Below are positions 1-8,414 of a DNA stretch of 64,000 nucleotides, piece after piece. The notes under the pieces are model-generated. The model did no database searches and was not told the DNA's origin. It saw only the letters and a list, made by a program, of their open reading frames with translations. Source of the stretch: Janthinobacterium sp. 67 (GTDB lineage: Bacteria > Pseudomonadota > Gammaproteobacteria > Burkholderiales > Burkholderiaceae_D); contig NZ_PGES01000001.1 in the NCBI RefSeq assembly GCF_002797895.1, forward strand, positions 2,790,001 to 2,854,000. The letters run 5' to 3'. A program made the translations under genes and the position numbers. Every line of letters begins with the position of its first letter. Position 1 is the stretch's first letter.

Positions 1-1
1 G

Positions 2-586
2 GCGCAGATGGGCGTGTTTTTCAGCAAGGCGGCCCTGCTCACGTTCGGCGGCGCGTATGCCGTGCTGCCCTACCTGGTGCAGGGTGCCGCCGACCATTAC
101 CACTGGATCACGAGCGCGCAAATGATGGATGGCCTGGCCCTGGGCGAAACGACGCCCGGCCCCCTGATCATGATCGTTGCCTTCATCGGTTTTGTCGGCG
201 GCTGGAGCCATGCGGCAGGCATCGCGGGCGAGCAGCTGTGGCTGGCGGGCGTGTGCGGCGCGCTCGTCGCCAGCTGGTTTACTTTTCTGCCTTCGTTCAT
301 CTTCATCCTGGCCGGCGCGCCGCTCGTGGAAGCGTCGCGCGGCAATTTGCGCCTGAGCGCGCCCCTGACGGCCATTTCGGCGGCCGTGGTGGGCGTCATC
401 GCCAGCCTGGCCCTGTTCTTTGGCCGCCACGTTTTCTGGCCGGACAACCCGCTGCCGCACTGGGACTGGCTGGCGACGCTCATCGCGCTGGCGGCCGGCG
501 TGGCGCTGATCAAGTTTCAAATGGGCACCATCAAATTGCTGCTCGCCTGTGCCATCTTCGGCCTCGTGCTATCGTATCTGCCTTGA
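2..586 (+). CDS. chrA: Chromate transporter, C-terminal part (truncated by window edge)
   Basis: This is the C-terminal half of a CHR-family chromate/anion transporter of the inner membrane. The frame is open to the left edge, so the true start is probably outside the window; an internal ATG lies at position 8. Seen directly: the family motif [11 protein letters not shown] near the start of the visible part, then [12 protein letters not shown] followed by FIGFVGG, and several hydrophobic segments in about 190 residues. Full-length ChrA proteins are usually near 400 residues with two CHR domains, so what is visible matches the second domain. The product would export chromate. A short-chain single-domain CHR protein cannot be excluded because the upstream part is not visible. 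The MoCo gene moaA follows 28 bases later. Confidence 0.85.
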   Translation, partial: AQMGVFFSKAALLTFGGAYAVLPYLVQGAADHYHWITSAQMMDGLALGETTPGPLIMIVAFIGFVGGWSHAAGIAGEQLWLAGVCGALVASWFTFLPSFIFILAGAPLVEASRGNLRLSAPLTAISAAVVGVIASLALFFGRHVFWPDNPLPHWDWLATLIALAAGVALIKFQMGTIKLLLACAIFGLVLSYLP

Positions 587-614
587 ACGACTTTACGTAA
601 GCGCATTACCTTTC

Positions 615-1736
615 ATGGCTGACAAGATTATCTACCTCGCCGAGGCCCGCAATGGGGCCGTGGCGATACCCGAGCGCCTGGAAAGTCCCAGCGGCAACGT
701 CGCCGACCGCCTGGGCAGGCCCCTGCACGACTTGCGCATCTCGATTACCGACCGCTGCAATTTCCGTTGCGTGTATTGCATGCCGAAGGATGTGTTCGAC
801 AAGAACCACGTGTATCTGCCGCACACGGATTTGCTGTCGTTCGAGGAAATCACGCGCGTGGCGCGCCTGTTCGTTGAACACGGCGTGGAAAAGATACGCC
901 TGACGGGCGGCGAACCGCTGCTGCGCAAGAATATCGAAAAACTCATCGCCATGCTGGCCGCGCTGCGCACGCCGTCGGGCCAGCCGCTGGACCTGACCCT
1001 GACGACCAATGGTTCCTTGCTGGCCAGAAAAGCGCAGGCGCTCAAGGATGCGGGCCTGAACCGGGTCACCGTGTCGCTCGACTCGCTCGACGACGCCACC
1101 TTCAAGCGCATGAACGACGTCGATTTCGCCGTGGCCGACGTGCTGCACGGCATAGCTGCGGCGCATGCCGCCGGCCTGGGGCCCATCAAGATCAACATGG
1201 TCGTCAAGGCCGGCATGAACGAGCAGGAAATCGTGCCCATGGCGCGCCACTTCAAGGGTACGCCGTATATCCTGCGCTTCATCGAATACATGGACGTGGG
1301 CGCCTCGAACGGCTGGAACTTGCAGGAAGTCATCCCTTCGGCCGAAGTCGTGCGCCGCATCGCCGCGCACATGCCCTTGCTGCCCATCGACCCGAACTAC
1401 ACGGGCGAGACGGCGGCGCGCTGGCGCTATGCGGATGGCGGCGGCGAAATCGGCCTCATTTCCAGCGTCACGCAAGCGTTCTGCGGCGACTGCAGCCGCG
1501 CCCGCCTCTCGACCGAAGGCAAGCTGTACACGTGTCTGTTCGCCAGCAGCGGCCACGACTTGCGCAGCCTGCTGCGGGGCGGCCATAGCGATGCGGAAAT
1601 ATCCTCGGCCGTCGCGCAACTGTGGCGCGGCCGCGGCGACCGCTATTCGCAATTGCGCACCAGCCAGACGGATTTGACGGGCGGTGCACTTGAGCACGGT
1701 AAAAAGAAAGTGGAAATGTCGTACATCGGCGGCTGA
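615..1736 (+). CDS. moaA: GTP 3',8-cyclase MoaA (molybdenum cofactor biosynthesis)
   Basis: MoaA is the radical-SAM enzyme that turns GTP into 3',8-cyclo-dihydro-GTP, the first step of molybdenum cofactor synthesis. The 373-residue protein has the radical-SAM cysteine cluster at C48, C52 and C55 ([12 protein letters not shown]), the TGGEPLLR glycine motif, a second C-terminal cluster (FCGDC followed 13 residues later by C) and the double-glycine C-terminus MSYIGG needed for catalysis. I place the start at 615 because the reading frame upstream of it runs back into the chrA gene and shows no family similarity; no clear Shine-Dalgarno precedes it. It is followed 32 bases later by mobA-moeA, so the two probably share a transcript. 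Confidence 0.97.
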   Translation: MADKIIYLAEARNGAVAIPERLESPSGNVADRLGRPLHDLRISITDRCNFRCVYCMPKDVFDKNHVYLPHTDLLSFEEITRVARLFVEHGVEKIRLTGGEPLLRKNIEKLIAMLAALRTPSGQPLDLTLTTNGSLLARKAQALKDAGLNRVTVSLDSLDDATFKRMNDVDFAVADVLHGIAAAHAAGLGPIKINMVVKAGMNEQEIVPMARHFKGTPYILRFIEYMDVGASNGWNLQEVIPSAEVVRRIAAHMPLLPIDPNYTGETAARWRYADGGGEIGLISSVTQAFCGDCSRARLSTEGKLYTCLFASSGHDLRSLLRGGHSDAEISSAVAQLWRGRGDRYSQLRTSQTDLTGGALEHGKKKVEMSYIGG

Positions 1737-1768
1737 ATCCGGGGCGGCGCACGCCCCGCGCTGCTACC

Positions 1769-3646
1769 ATGGCGCATGCACCAATTTTCCTACCTGACAT
1801 GATCAACAAACACGACATTACCGGCCTGATCCTGGCCGGCGGCCTCGGCACGCGCATGGGCCAGCGCGACAAGGGCATGCTGCCACTGCATGGCCAGCCC
1901 CTGGCGCGCCACGTGCTGCAGCGCCTGGCGCCGCAGGTGGGCCAGCTGGCCATCAGCGTCCACGCCGATGCGGGCGAGTACGCAAGCTTCGGCCTGCCCG
2001 TGTGGCCCGATGCGCTGCCGGGCCAGCTGGGCCCGCTGGCTGGTTTACACAGCGGCATGCGGCACGCCGGCACGCCCTACCTGCTGACGGTGCCCTGCGA
2101 TTCGCCATTGCTGCCACCCGACCTGGCGGCGCGCCTGGCGGCCGGTTTGATCGACGGCGATGCCGACCTGGCCATCGCCGTCACCGAGGAGATCGACCCG
2201 GCGACGGGCTTGGCCGTGCGCCGCCCGCACCCCGTCTTTTGCCTGGTAAAAACCTCGGCCCTGCCCCAGTTGGACTCGTATCTGCGCGCCGGCGAGCGCC
2301 GCATGCGCACCTGGCACGGTCCCTTGAGACTGGCCGAAGTACTGTTCGAGGACGGCGCCGCGTTCGGCAACATCAACACCCCGGACGAACTGGCCGCCCT
2401 GCAGGCGCAGGGATTGAGCGTGCCGATGGCGCAAGCCATCCTGGCCGACACGGTCGCGCCCGTCGCCGAGATCGAGGAACTGCCGCTGCCGCAAGCGTTC
2501 GAACGCATCCTGGCCGCCGACATCATCTCGCCCATCAGCGTGCCCGCGCACGACAATTCCGCCATGGATGGCTATGCGCTGCACGGGGCCGACCTGGGCG
2601 GTAGCGTGCCGTTGACCCTGGCCGTGGTCGACACCATCCTGGCGGGCCGACCCGGCACGGTCACCGTGCGGCGCGGGCAATGCGCGCGCATCATGACGGG
2701 CGCCGTCATGCCCGATGGCTGCGACAGCGTCGTGCCGCAGGAACTGGTGCGGCAAGCCAGCGAGCACAGCATCACCATCGCGCCGGACAGCATCCGCCCC
2801 GGCGACAACCGCCGCTTCAAGGGCGAAGACCTGATGCAGGGCCAGCCTGCGCTGCTGCAGGGCAAACTACTCGGACCTGCCGAACTGGGGCTGCTGGCCT
2901 CGCTGGGCATCGCCACGGTGCCCGTGCGCCGGCGCCTGCGCGTGGCCTTCTTTTCCACGGGCGACGAGTTGCGCTCGATCGGCGAGCCGCTCGACGCCGG
3001 CTGCATCTACGACAGCAACCGCTACACCCTGCTGGGCATGCTGACCCGTTTGGGCTGCGAAGTGCTCGACATGGGCATCGTCAAGGATAATCCGCAAGCG
3101 CTGGAAGCGGCCCTGCGCGGCGCCTGCGCCCAGGCCGACGTCATCGTCACCTCGGGCGGCGTGTCCAGCGGCGCGGCCGATTTTACGCGCGAGATCCTCG
3201 CCCGCCTCGGTGAAGTGGCTTTCTGGCACATCAACATGCGCCCGGGCCGCCCCATGGCCTTTGGCCGGATAGCCAGCCACGGCGACACGGCATTGCTGCT
3301 AGGCCTGCCCGGCAACCCCGTGGCCGTGATGGCCGCGTTTTATTTTCTCGCCCGCCCCACCCTGCTGCGTCTGATGGGCGCCGATGCGGACACATCCACC
3401 CTGCCGCTGCTGCAGGTGGCGGCGCAAGCGCCCATCCGCAAGAAACGGGGCCGCACGGAATACCAGCGCGGCATCGTCGAACGGGGCGCGGACGGACGCC
3501 AGCACGTGCGCGTGACGGGCGCGCAAGGCTCGGGCATCCTGCGCTCGATGACGCAAGCCAATTGCATGATCGTGCTGCATGAAGCGCAAGGCCACGTGGC
3601 GGCCGGCGACCTGGTCGACGTCGTGCTGTTCCATGGATTGATATGA
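1769..3646 (+). CDS. Fused molybdenum cofactor guanylyltransferase / molybdopterin molybdenumtransferase (MobA-MoeA)
   Basis: A single 625-residue reading frame joins two MoCo enzymes. Residues about 15-210 are MobA, with the nucleotide-binding LAGGLGTRMGQRDKGML and TVPCDSPLL motifs; MobA adds GMP to MoCo. Residues about 220-625 are MoeA, with DNSAMDGYA, SGGVSSG and GLPGNP motifs; MoeA inserts molybdate into adenylated molybdopterin. MoeA normally stands alone, and its usual start region coincides with an in-frame ATG at 2426, but there is no stop between the halves. The start could also be ATG 1799 (10 residues shorter, nearer the usual MobA N-terminus); neither has a good ribosome site. The last bases overlap the next gene by four (ATGA). 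A GC hairpin without T-tract lies at 1741-1757. Confidence 0.93.
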   Translation: MAHAPIFLPDMINKHDITGLILAGGLGTRMGQRDKGMLPLHGQPLARHVLQRLAPQVGQLAISVHADAGEYASFGLPVWPDALPGQLGPLAGLHSGMRHAGTPYLLTVPCDSPLLPPDLAARLAAGLIDGDADLAIAVTEEIDPATGLAVRRPHPVFCLVKTSALPQLDSYLRAGERRMRTWHGPLRLAEVLFEDGAAFGNINTPDELAALQAQGLSVPMAQAILADTVAPVAEIEELPLPQAFERILAADIISPISVPAHDNSAMDGYALHGADLGGSVPLTLAVVDTILAGRPGTVTVRRGQCARIMTGAVMPDGCDSVVPQELVRQASEHSITIAPDSIRPGDNRRFKGEDLMQGQPALLQGKLLGPAELGLLASLGIATVPVRRRLRVAFFSTGDELRSIGEPLDAGCIYDSNRYTLLGMLTRLGCEVLDMGIVKDNPQALEAALRGACAQADVIVTSGGVSSGAADFTREILARLGEVAFWHINMRPGRPMAFGRIASHGDTALLLGLPGNPVAVMAAFYFLARPTLLRLMGADADTSTLPLLQVAAQAPIRKKRGRTEYQRGIVERGADGRQHVRVTGAQGSGILRSMTQANCMIVLHEAQGHVAAGDLVDVVLFHGLI

Positions 3647-4425
3647 AACTGCTGCTGGTGATGGCCCTGCTGCAGGGCATGACGGCATATGCAGGCGAAG
3701 TCCGCAGCAATGGCTACACGGCGCGCTTCGACGAACGCATCGAAACAGCGCCAGGCGACTTGCACGGCGAAACCGTGGGCGGCATCCGCCTCGTGCGCAC
3801 CGCCGACCAGGCGCTCGTGTGGCAGGAAAACACGCCTTTGCGCCCCGGCTGCGGCAACGTTGCGGCCGTGACCGCCATTAATGATCGCTACATGGCCCTG
3901 TGCGGCCACCTGGGCGGACGCCATTACACGCAGAAGATCATCTTTACGCAAGGCAGCTCACTCTCCATGGCCAGCGTCGACCAGTACGATTCGCCCAGTC
4001 CCGTGCGCGTGGAGCGCAACGGATCGCTGGCCATCGACGTCCTGCGACGCGACCTCTTCCCTGGCGAACTGACGGGTCCGCATTACTTCCCCACTGTGTA
4101 CCGCTTGCGCCACGATGACGCCATGTTCGGCTTCCTCCCCAGCTTTGATGGCGACGTCGCCGAGCGCTACTGGCTGCACTACCGGGCCACGCGCCAGGCG
4201 GCGCCGGCGGCTGAGGTGCTGCCAGAACTGCTGGCGTCGCTGCTGGCGGCCCAGTCCGGCAAGCAATCCATCTGCGCGGAACTGGACACCCTCGCCGCAG
4301 ATTTGCAACAAGGGCGACAGTACGATGCACAAGGCGCGCGCACCTTGATGCGCACGTGGCTGCACAAGCTGCCCGCCGTTGGCTATCCCGCCTTCGATAC
4401 GCAAGCCTGTCCAGACCGCATCTAA
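3643..4425 (+). CDS. Secreted protein of unknown function, coupled to mobA-moeA
   Basis: I do not recognise a family. The 260-residue product begins with a short hydrophobic signal peptide ending in AYA before GEVRSNG, so it should be periplasmic. The mature part has four cysteines (in RPGCGN, ALCGHL, SICAEL and TQACPD), which could form two disulfides, and no obvious enzyme motif. Its ATG overlaps the stop of mobA-moeA in an ATGA, implying translational coupling and coexpression with the MoCo genes; whether it has any role in that pathway is inference only. It ends at 4425, and two hairpins, at 4445-4462 and 4492-4512, follow. Confidence 0.7.
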   Translation: MKLLLVMALLQGMTAYAGEVRSNGYTARFDERIETAPGDLHGETVGGIRLVRTADQALVWQENTPLRPGCGNVAAVTAINDRYMALCGHLGGRHYTQKIIFTQGSSLSMASVDQYDSPSPVRVERNGSLAIDVLRRDLFPGELTGPHYFPTVYRLRHDDAMFGFLPSFDGDVAERYWLHYRATRQAAPAAEVLPELLASLLAAQSGKQSICAELDTLAADLQQGRQYDAQGARTLMRTWLHKLPAVGYPAFDTQACPDRI

Positions 4426-4726
4426 CACGCATTTCCGGCCTCACCGCCGTCTGCCGACGGCGCGCCCGCCTCACCTTCACCTCATTCCCACCGGCCCGCC
4501 CTGCGCGGGCCGTTTGCATTTCCCCTTTGCACGAATTTTCCCTGTGCAGCAGGCGCTTGCCTATCGAGATAAAAATATTAACCATTTCCACTTACAATAG
4601 ATCAATAAACACAACACTAATTGTAATAATTTTATTTATTAGTTGATATTGAAGTTTCTTCGGTGATAACATTCGGACTCGCATAAAAAGTTCAATTTTG
4701 ATATTGTTTTCACGAGGAAACTAAGA
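4426..4726. other. Intergenic region before PEP-CTERM gene
   Basis: About 300 bases without a gene. The first part holds two GC hairpins (4445-4462 and 4492-4512). From about 4560 the sequence becomes strongly AT-rich, with ACTAAT/ATTAGT arms flanking an AT core around 4614-4645, and ends in a Shine-Dalgarno GAGGA at 4714-4718, nine bases before the ATG at 4727. The AT-rich stretch presumably holds the promoter of the PEP-CTERM gene, but I cannot single out -35 and -10 boxes. Confidence 0.5.
4492..4515 (+). terminator. Intrinsic terminator candidate after the MoCo genes
   Basis: A perfect 8-bp GC stem (CGGCCCGC and GCGGGCCG, 5-base loop) is followed by TTT and a loosely T-rich stretch. The T-tract is short, so termination may be partial. 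Confidence 0.55.
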
Positions 4727-5644
4727 ATGAGACACAGCTCTTGGATCGCGGGAGTCAGCTTGCTGGGTGCGGCATGCCTGCTTGCCACCTTGTCCCTGGC
4801 GCCCTTGCCCGCCAGCGCGAAAGGCATCGCGCGCGCCGACGTGCTCGACAACTGCAACTGGAACCGTCCCGGCGTCGACCCGTTCATGGGTGACGTGGTC
4901 GCGGCCGTGGACCGCTATACGGATATCGCGCCGCCCGTGCGCGAACAATTGAAGGAGCGCATGCGCACGCGCCAGTACGATGAGATCGTCGTGATCAGCC
5001 GCGACGCCATCCGCGGCAAGGGCAATTACAACGCGCGCATCAGCGACATGCATTTCGGCCCGGGCCGTGTCTGCCGCAATGTCACGCGCGCGGGCTGGAG
5101 CGAGCAGATGCAGGAAAGGGGACTCGTGTATTGCGTGCAGGGCCAGTGCATCCTCGTGCCGACGATTTGCCGCAACGTCAGCCGTATCACGCAGGCGCTC
5201 GCATCGGCGCCGCCGGCGGCCGGTGCCGCGCCCGGCGGTGCGGCACCCGTCGCCGCCGTGCCCGCCGCGCCGGAAGCGGCAGGCGTGCCCGTGATCGACA
5301 ATCCCGACGCCTTGCGCGGCGGTTCTTTCACGGGCGGCACCATGCCGCCCGCAGTGACCAGCATTCCCTTCCTGCCCTTCGATCACGTGCGTACCGTCGG
5401 CAGCATCACGCCGCCGGCCGGATTCGGCGGCGGAAGCGGCGGCGGTGGCGGTGGCGGCATGCCGCCAGACCAGGGCAGCAGCATCATCGTGCCGCCCACG
5501 GTGATCATCCCCACCTTGCCGCCCACCGGCCCGACAGTCTTGCCGGCCGTGCCGGAACCGCAAACCTGGGGCATGTTGCTGGCAGGACTGGCGTTTCTGG
5601 CCTTCGGTGCCAGAAAAAACCGTGCCGGCAAGCATGCCGCCTGA
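4727..5644 (+). CDS. PEP-CTERM sorting domain protein
   Basis: An exported protein of 305 residues with an N-terminal signal peptide ending near PLPASAKG and a classic C-terminal PEP-CTERM sorting signal: VPEPQTWGMLLAGLAFLAFG followed by a basic tail (ARKNR). Such proteins are cleaved by an exosortase and are typical of exopolysaccharide-producing Gram-negatives. The middle is not recognised: a compact N-terminal part with six cysteines (roughly residues 40-150), then an Ala/Pro/Gly-rich linker with a run of glycines (GGGSGGGGGGG). A clear Shine-Dalgarno at 4714-4718 supports the start. No exosortase gene is present in this window, so the processing machinery must lie elsewhere. Confidence 0.85.
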   Translation: MRHSSWIAGVSLLGAACLLATLSLAPLPASAKGIARADVLDNCNWNRPGVDPFMGDVVAAVDRYTDIAPPVREQLKERMRTRQYDEIVVISRDAIRGKGNYNARISDMHFGPGRVCRNVTRAGWSEQMQERGLVYCVQGQCILVPTICRNVSRITQALASAPPAAGAAPGGAAPVAAVPAAPEAAGVPVIDNPDALRGGSFTGGTMPPAVTSIPFLPFDHVRTVGSITPPAGFGGGSGGGGGGGMPPDQGSSIIVPPTVIIPTLPPTGPTVLPAVPEPQTWGMLLAGLAFLAFGARKNRAGKHAA

Positions 5645-5701
5645 GGCGTAGCCAGCCGTGTGCGGACTTGTTACTATGGTGCATTCCAGACAAGGACCGC
5701 C

Positions 5702-6493
5702 ATGCCCGACATCGATAGCCGTTCGACACGTCTCATTGCACTGCGCAACGAGGGCCGGCATGCGGAAGCGCTGCCGCTACTGCAACAGCTGTTCGCCGAG
5801 GCCGGGCAAACCCTGAATCCGGCGAGGTCGAGCTATTTCATGATCATGCTGGAGTGGAAGTTTTTGGCCGAGGCATACGCGCCGGCGTACGCCGCCCTGC
5901 AGGCGGAGCGTGATGCGCAAATCCAGTTGCTGCTGTCGGGCCAGCATGATTTCGGCCGCCACGACAGCCGCGCGCCGCAGGCAGGCAACACGTTTGGCCG
6001 CAGGTCGCGCTTCTCGCTCATCGCCGAAATGAACGACACGCTCGGCGATGCCCGTTCCACCGCCGAGCTGTTCGCCCAGCTGGACACATGCGCCCCCGAA
6101 CTGGCGCGCCAGTACGCCTGGCAAGCCTTGCCAGCCGTCGTCGAAGCGGGCAATTTCGCGCTGGCGCAGCGTTATCACCGCGCCCCGCTGGAACACCTCG
6201 ATATGGTCAATGCCCTGTCCGCCAGCCTGCCCCTGTTTCCTGCGCCGGACACGGCGCCGCGCCTGGCGGCGGAGTTGATGAATCTGGTAAAAGACGTGCG
6301 AATCGCCGCTGCCATACTGCGCGGACAGGGACAAGCCGCCGAGGCGGACGCACTGTGCGCCGCCTTGCCAGCCGGCCTGGCAAATGACGCCATGCGCGCG
6401 CTGGCACAGCGCGAACTCGATGCGCCGGGCAGCATCACCGCTGAACTAGTCAACCATCAGATGGCGCAGGAACAGCAAGACCAGCAGACTTAG
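5702..6493 (+). CDS. Hypothetical cytoplasmic protein, helical, tetratricopeptide-like
   Basis: A 263-residue protein without signal peptide or membrane segment. The sequence is rich in Ala, Leu and Arg and predicts mainly helices; the first 60 residues (RLIALRNEGRHAEALPLLQQ and following) resemble a tetratricopeptide pair, but I cannot assign a family. I choose the ATG at 5702 rather than an upstream in-frame one because AAGGA at 5693-5697 sits at a proper distance. It ends in a Gln-rich tail and faces rmuC tail to tail. Function unknown. Confidence 0.65.
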   Translation: MPDIDSRSTRLIALRNEGRHAEALPLLQQLFAEAGQTLNPARSSYFMIMLEWKFLAEAYAPAYAALQAERDAQIQLLLSGQHDFGRHDSRAPQAGNTFGRRSRFSLIAEMNDTLGDARSTAELFAQLDTCAPELARQYAWQALPAVVEAGNFALAQRYHRAPLEHLDMVNALSASLPLFPAPDTAPRLAAELMNLVKDVRIAAAILRGQGQAAEADALCAALPAGLANDAMRALAQRELDAPGSITAELVNHQMAQEQQDQQT

Positions 6494-6520
6494 CCGGCCG
6501 CTGCGGCGAACGAGGCGGCG

Positions 6521-7882
6521 CTATTCGGCGTCCGCCTTACCCAGCAGCAAGGCGGCCGCCTCGCCCGGCAAGGCTTCCACGGATTTCAATTTGCGCGCCA
6601 TCTGCCGGCTGCGCACTTCCGCGCTTTCGATATTTTTCGCCGCCTTTTCCAGGGTCAGCCGGGTTTGCGACAGCACCTCGCCGAACTTGCCGAATTCCGT
6701 CTTCACGGCGCCCAGCACCTGCCACACTTCGGACGAGCGCTTTTCCAGCGCCAGGGTGCGGAAACCCATCTGCAGGCTGTTGAGCAAAGCCGTCAGGGTG
6801 GATGGCCCCGCGATGCTGACCCGGTGCACGCGCTGCAATTCGTCGGCCAGCCCCGGGCGGCGCAGCACTTCCGCATACAGCCCTTCCGTAGGCAGGAACA
6901 GGATGGCAAAGTCGGTGGTCAGCGGCGGCGCCAGGTATTTCTCGGCGATGGTTTTCGCTTCACCGCGCACGGCCCGCTCCAGCTCGCGGCCGGCCAGGGC
7001 CACGCCATCGGCATCGGCCCGCTCGGCCGCCTCGACCAGGCGCTCGTACTGTTCCTTGGGGAATTTCGCGTCTATCGGCATCCACACGGGCGGTCCGCCG
7101 TCGACCATGCCCGGCAGTTTCAAGGCGAATTCCACGCGCGCGCCGCTGCCCGGCACCGTTTCCACGTTCTTGGCGTACTGGTCGACAGTGAGTACCTGCT
7201 CCAGCAGCATTTCCAGCTGCACCTCGCCCCACGTTCCCCGCGTCTTCACGTTGGTGAGCACCCGCTTCAAATCGCCCACGCCCAGCGCCAGCTGCTGCAT
7301 CTCGCCGAGGCCCTGGTGGACTTTTTCCAGCCGCTCCGACACTTGCTGGAACGAGGCGGACAGGCGCGTTTCCAGGGTCGCGTGCAGTTTCTCGTCGACC
7401 GTCTTGCGCATCTCTTCCAGGCGCGCGCCATTGTCGGCCTGCAAGTCGCGGATCTTGTTCTCGAGCGTGGCGCGCACTTCCAGCATGCGCTGCGCATTCG
7501 ATTCCGTCAGCTGCGCCAAAGTTTGATTGGTACTCTCGGCAAAGCGCGCCAGGCTTTGCGCCTGTTCTTCGCGCCCGACCTTGCCCTGCGCCTGCATCTG
7601 CGTGCGCAGGCTGTCGAGCTGCTGCAGGGTGGCCGCCTGGAATTGCGCCAGGCCGGCCGCCAGGTCTTGCCGCGTCGCTTGCGCCGACGCCTGCAGTTGC
7701 AGCCGCACTTCGCGTTCGACCCGGTCGATGCGTTCCAGGCTTTGCTGCTGGTGCTGCTGCACCAAGGCCAGGGTGGTGGCGCCATCGCCGGCCGCGCCAC
7801 GGGGGCGCAGCAAGATCAATAGCAACAGGACGATGGCGACGATGGCGGCGCCCAGCAGGCTGTAAAACTCGATTGGGCTCAT
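6521..7882 (-). CDS. rmuC: DNA recombination protein RmuC homologue
   Basis: RmuC proteins are membrane-anchored, coiled-coil proteins with a nuclease-like domain that limit recombination at inverted repeats. The 453-residue product has an N-terminal transmembrane helix (residues about 5-26), a long coiled coil (about 35-190, rich in Gln, Leu and Arg) and the conserved RmuC domain with TRGTWGEVQL, PIDAKFPKEQYERL and FLPTEGLYAEVLRRPGL. Length fits the family. It begins five bases after the stop of the truncated haemoglobin gene on the same strand, so the two are probably cotranscribed. Confidence 0.94.
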   Translation of the reverse strand: MSPIEFYSLLGAAIVAIVLLLLILLRPRGAAGDGATTLALVQQHQQQSLERIDRVEREVRLQLQASAQATRQDLAAGLAQFQAATLQQLDSLRTQMQAQGKVGREEQAQSLARFAESTNQTLAQLTESNAQRMLEVRATLENKIRDLQADNGARLEEMRKTVDEKLHATLETRLSASFQQVSERLEKVHQGLGEMQQLALGVGDLKRVLTNVKTRGTWGEVQLEMLLEQVLTVDQYAKNVETVPGSGARVEFALKLPGMVDGGPPVWMPIDAKFPKEQYERLVEAAERADADGVALAGRELERAVRGEAKTIAEKYLAPPLTTDFAILFLPTEGLYAEVLRRPGLADELQRVHRVSIAGPSTLTALLNSLQMGFRTLALEKRSSEVWQVLGAVKTEFGKFGEVLSQTRLTLEKAAKNIESAEVRSRQMARKLKSVEALPGEAAALLLGKADAE

Positions 7883-7887
7883 GGGTG

Positions 7888-8283
7888 TCAGTCAGGTTTG
7901 TTGCGCATCCAGTCGGCCGTCTGATAGAACGATTCCATCAGGCGCACGCGCAAGGACTCTTCGATGCCCGTGTCTTCCATGGCCCAGGCCATGGCGCGCA
8001 GCCACTGGTCGCGCTCGCTGGTGCCGATGGCATACGGCAAGTGACGGGCGCGCAGGCGCGGGTGGCCGAATTTCTCGATATACAAATCCGGTCCGCCCAT
8101 CCAGCCTGTCAAAAAGAAATACAGCTTGTCGCGCGAGCCGTCCGTCGACGGCGGATGCATGAGGCGGATGCCGGCGAACTCGTGCTCGAGCTCCATCAAG
8201 TCATAAAAACGGTCGACCATTTCGCGCAGCACGGGGGCGCCGCCGATGGTCTCGTACAGGGTGGGGGCAGTGGTATCAGTCAT
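7888..8283 (-). CDS. Group II truncated haemoglobin
   Basis: A small haem protein of the truncated globin family, expected to bind oxygen or NO in the cytoplasm. From the ATG at 8283 it has 131 residues, beginning MTDTTAPTLYETIGG. Family features seen: LYETIGG and the following helix, the proximal histidine in HPRLRARHLPYAIG and a tryptophan in RDQWLRAMAWA at the G8 position, which marks group II. Two upstream in-frame ATGs (8292, 8340) would add non-conserved residues, so I use 8283. It leads an operon with rmuC. A long GC hairpin lies upstream at 8303-8330. Confidence 0.92.
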   Translation of the reverse strand: MTDTTAPTLYETIGGAPVLREMVDRFYDLMELEHEFAGIRLMHPPSTDGSRDKLYFFLTGWMGGPDLYIEKFGHPRLRARHLPYAIGTSERDQWLRAMAWAMEDTGIEESLRVRLMESFYQTADWMRNKPD

Positions 8284-8302
8284 GGCCGCCATGATAGCGC
8301 AA

Positions 8303-8330
8303 GCGCCGGCGCCCCATGCGGCGCCGGCGC
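8303..8330. repeat. GC-rich inverted repeat upstream of the globin gene
   Basis: Perfect 11-bp arms (GCGCCGGCGCC and its complement) separated by six bases, in the divergent region between the globin gene and the MFS gene. There is no T-tract, so it is not a normal terminator; it could form in the globin mRNA leader. Confidence 0.6.
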
Positions 8331-8356
8331 TCTCTGCCACAATAAATGGCGATATA

Positions 8357-8370
8357 CTTGACCAATCAAG
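8357..8370. promoter_or_regulatory. Candidate operator for the MarR-controlled MFS operon
   Basis: The palindrome CTTGA-CCAA-TCAAG lies 45 bases before the MFS start. MarR-type regulators often bind TTGA/TCAA dyads, and a marR gene closes this three-gene operon, so autoregulation is plausible but inferred. Confidence 0.4.
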
Positions 8371-8414
8371 CTTTTATCAAATACCATGCAATTTTTAACG
8401 AGAGATAAAACAGC

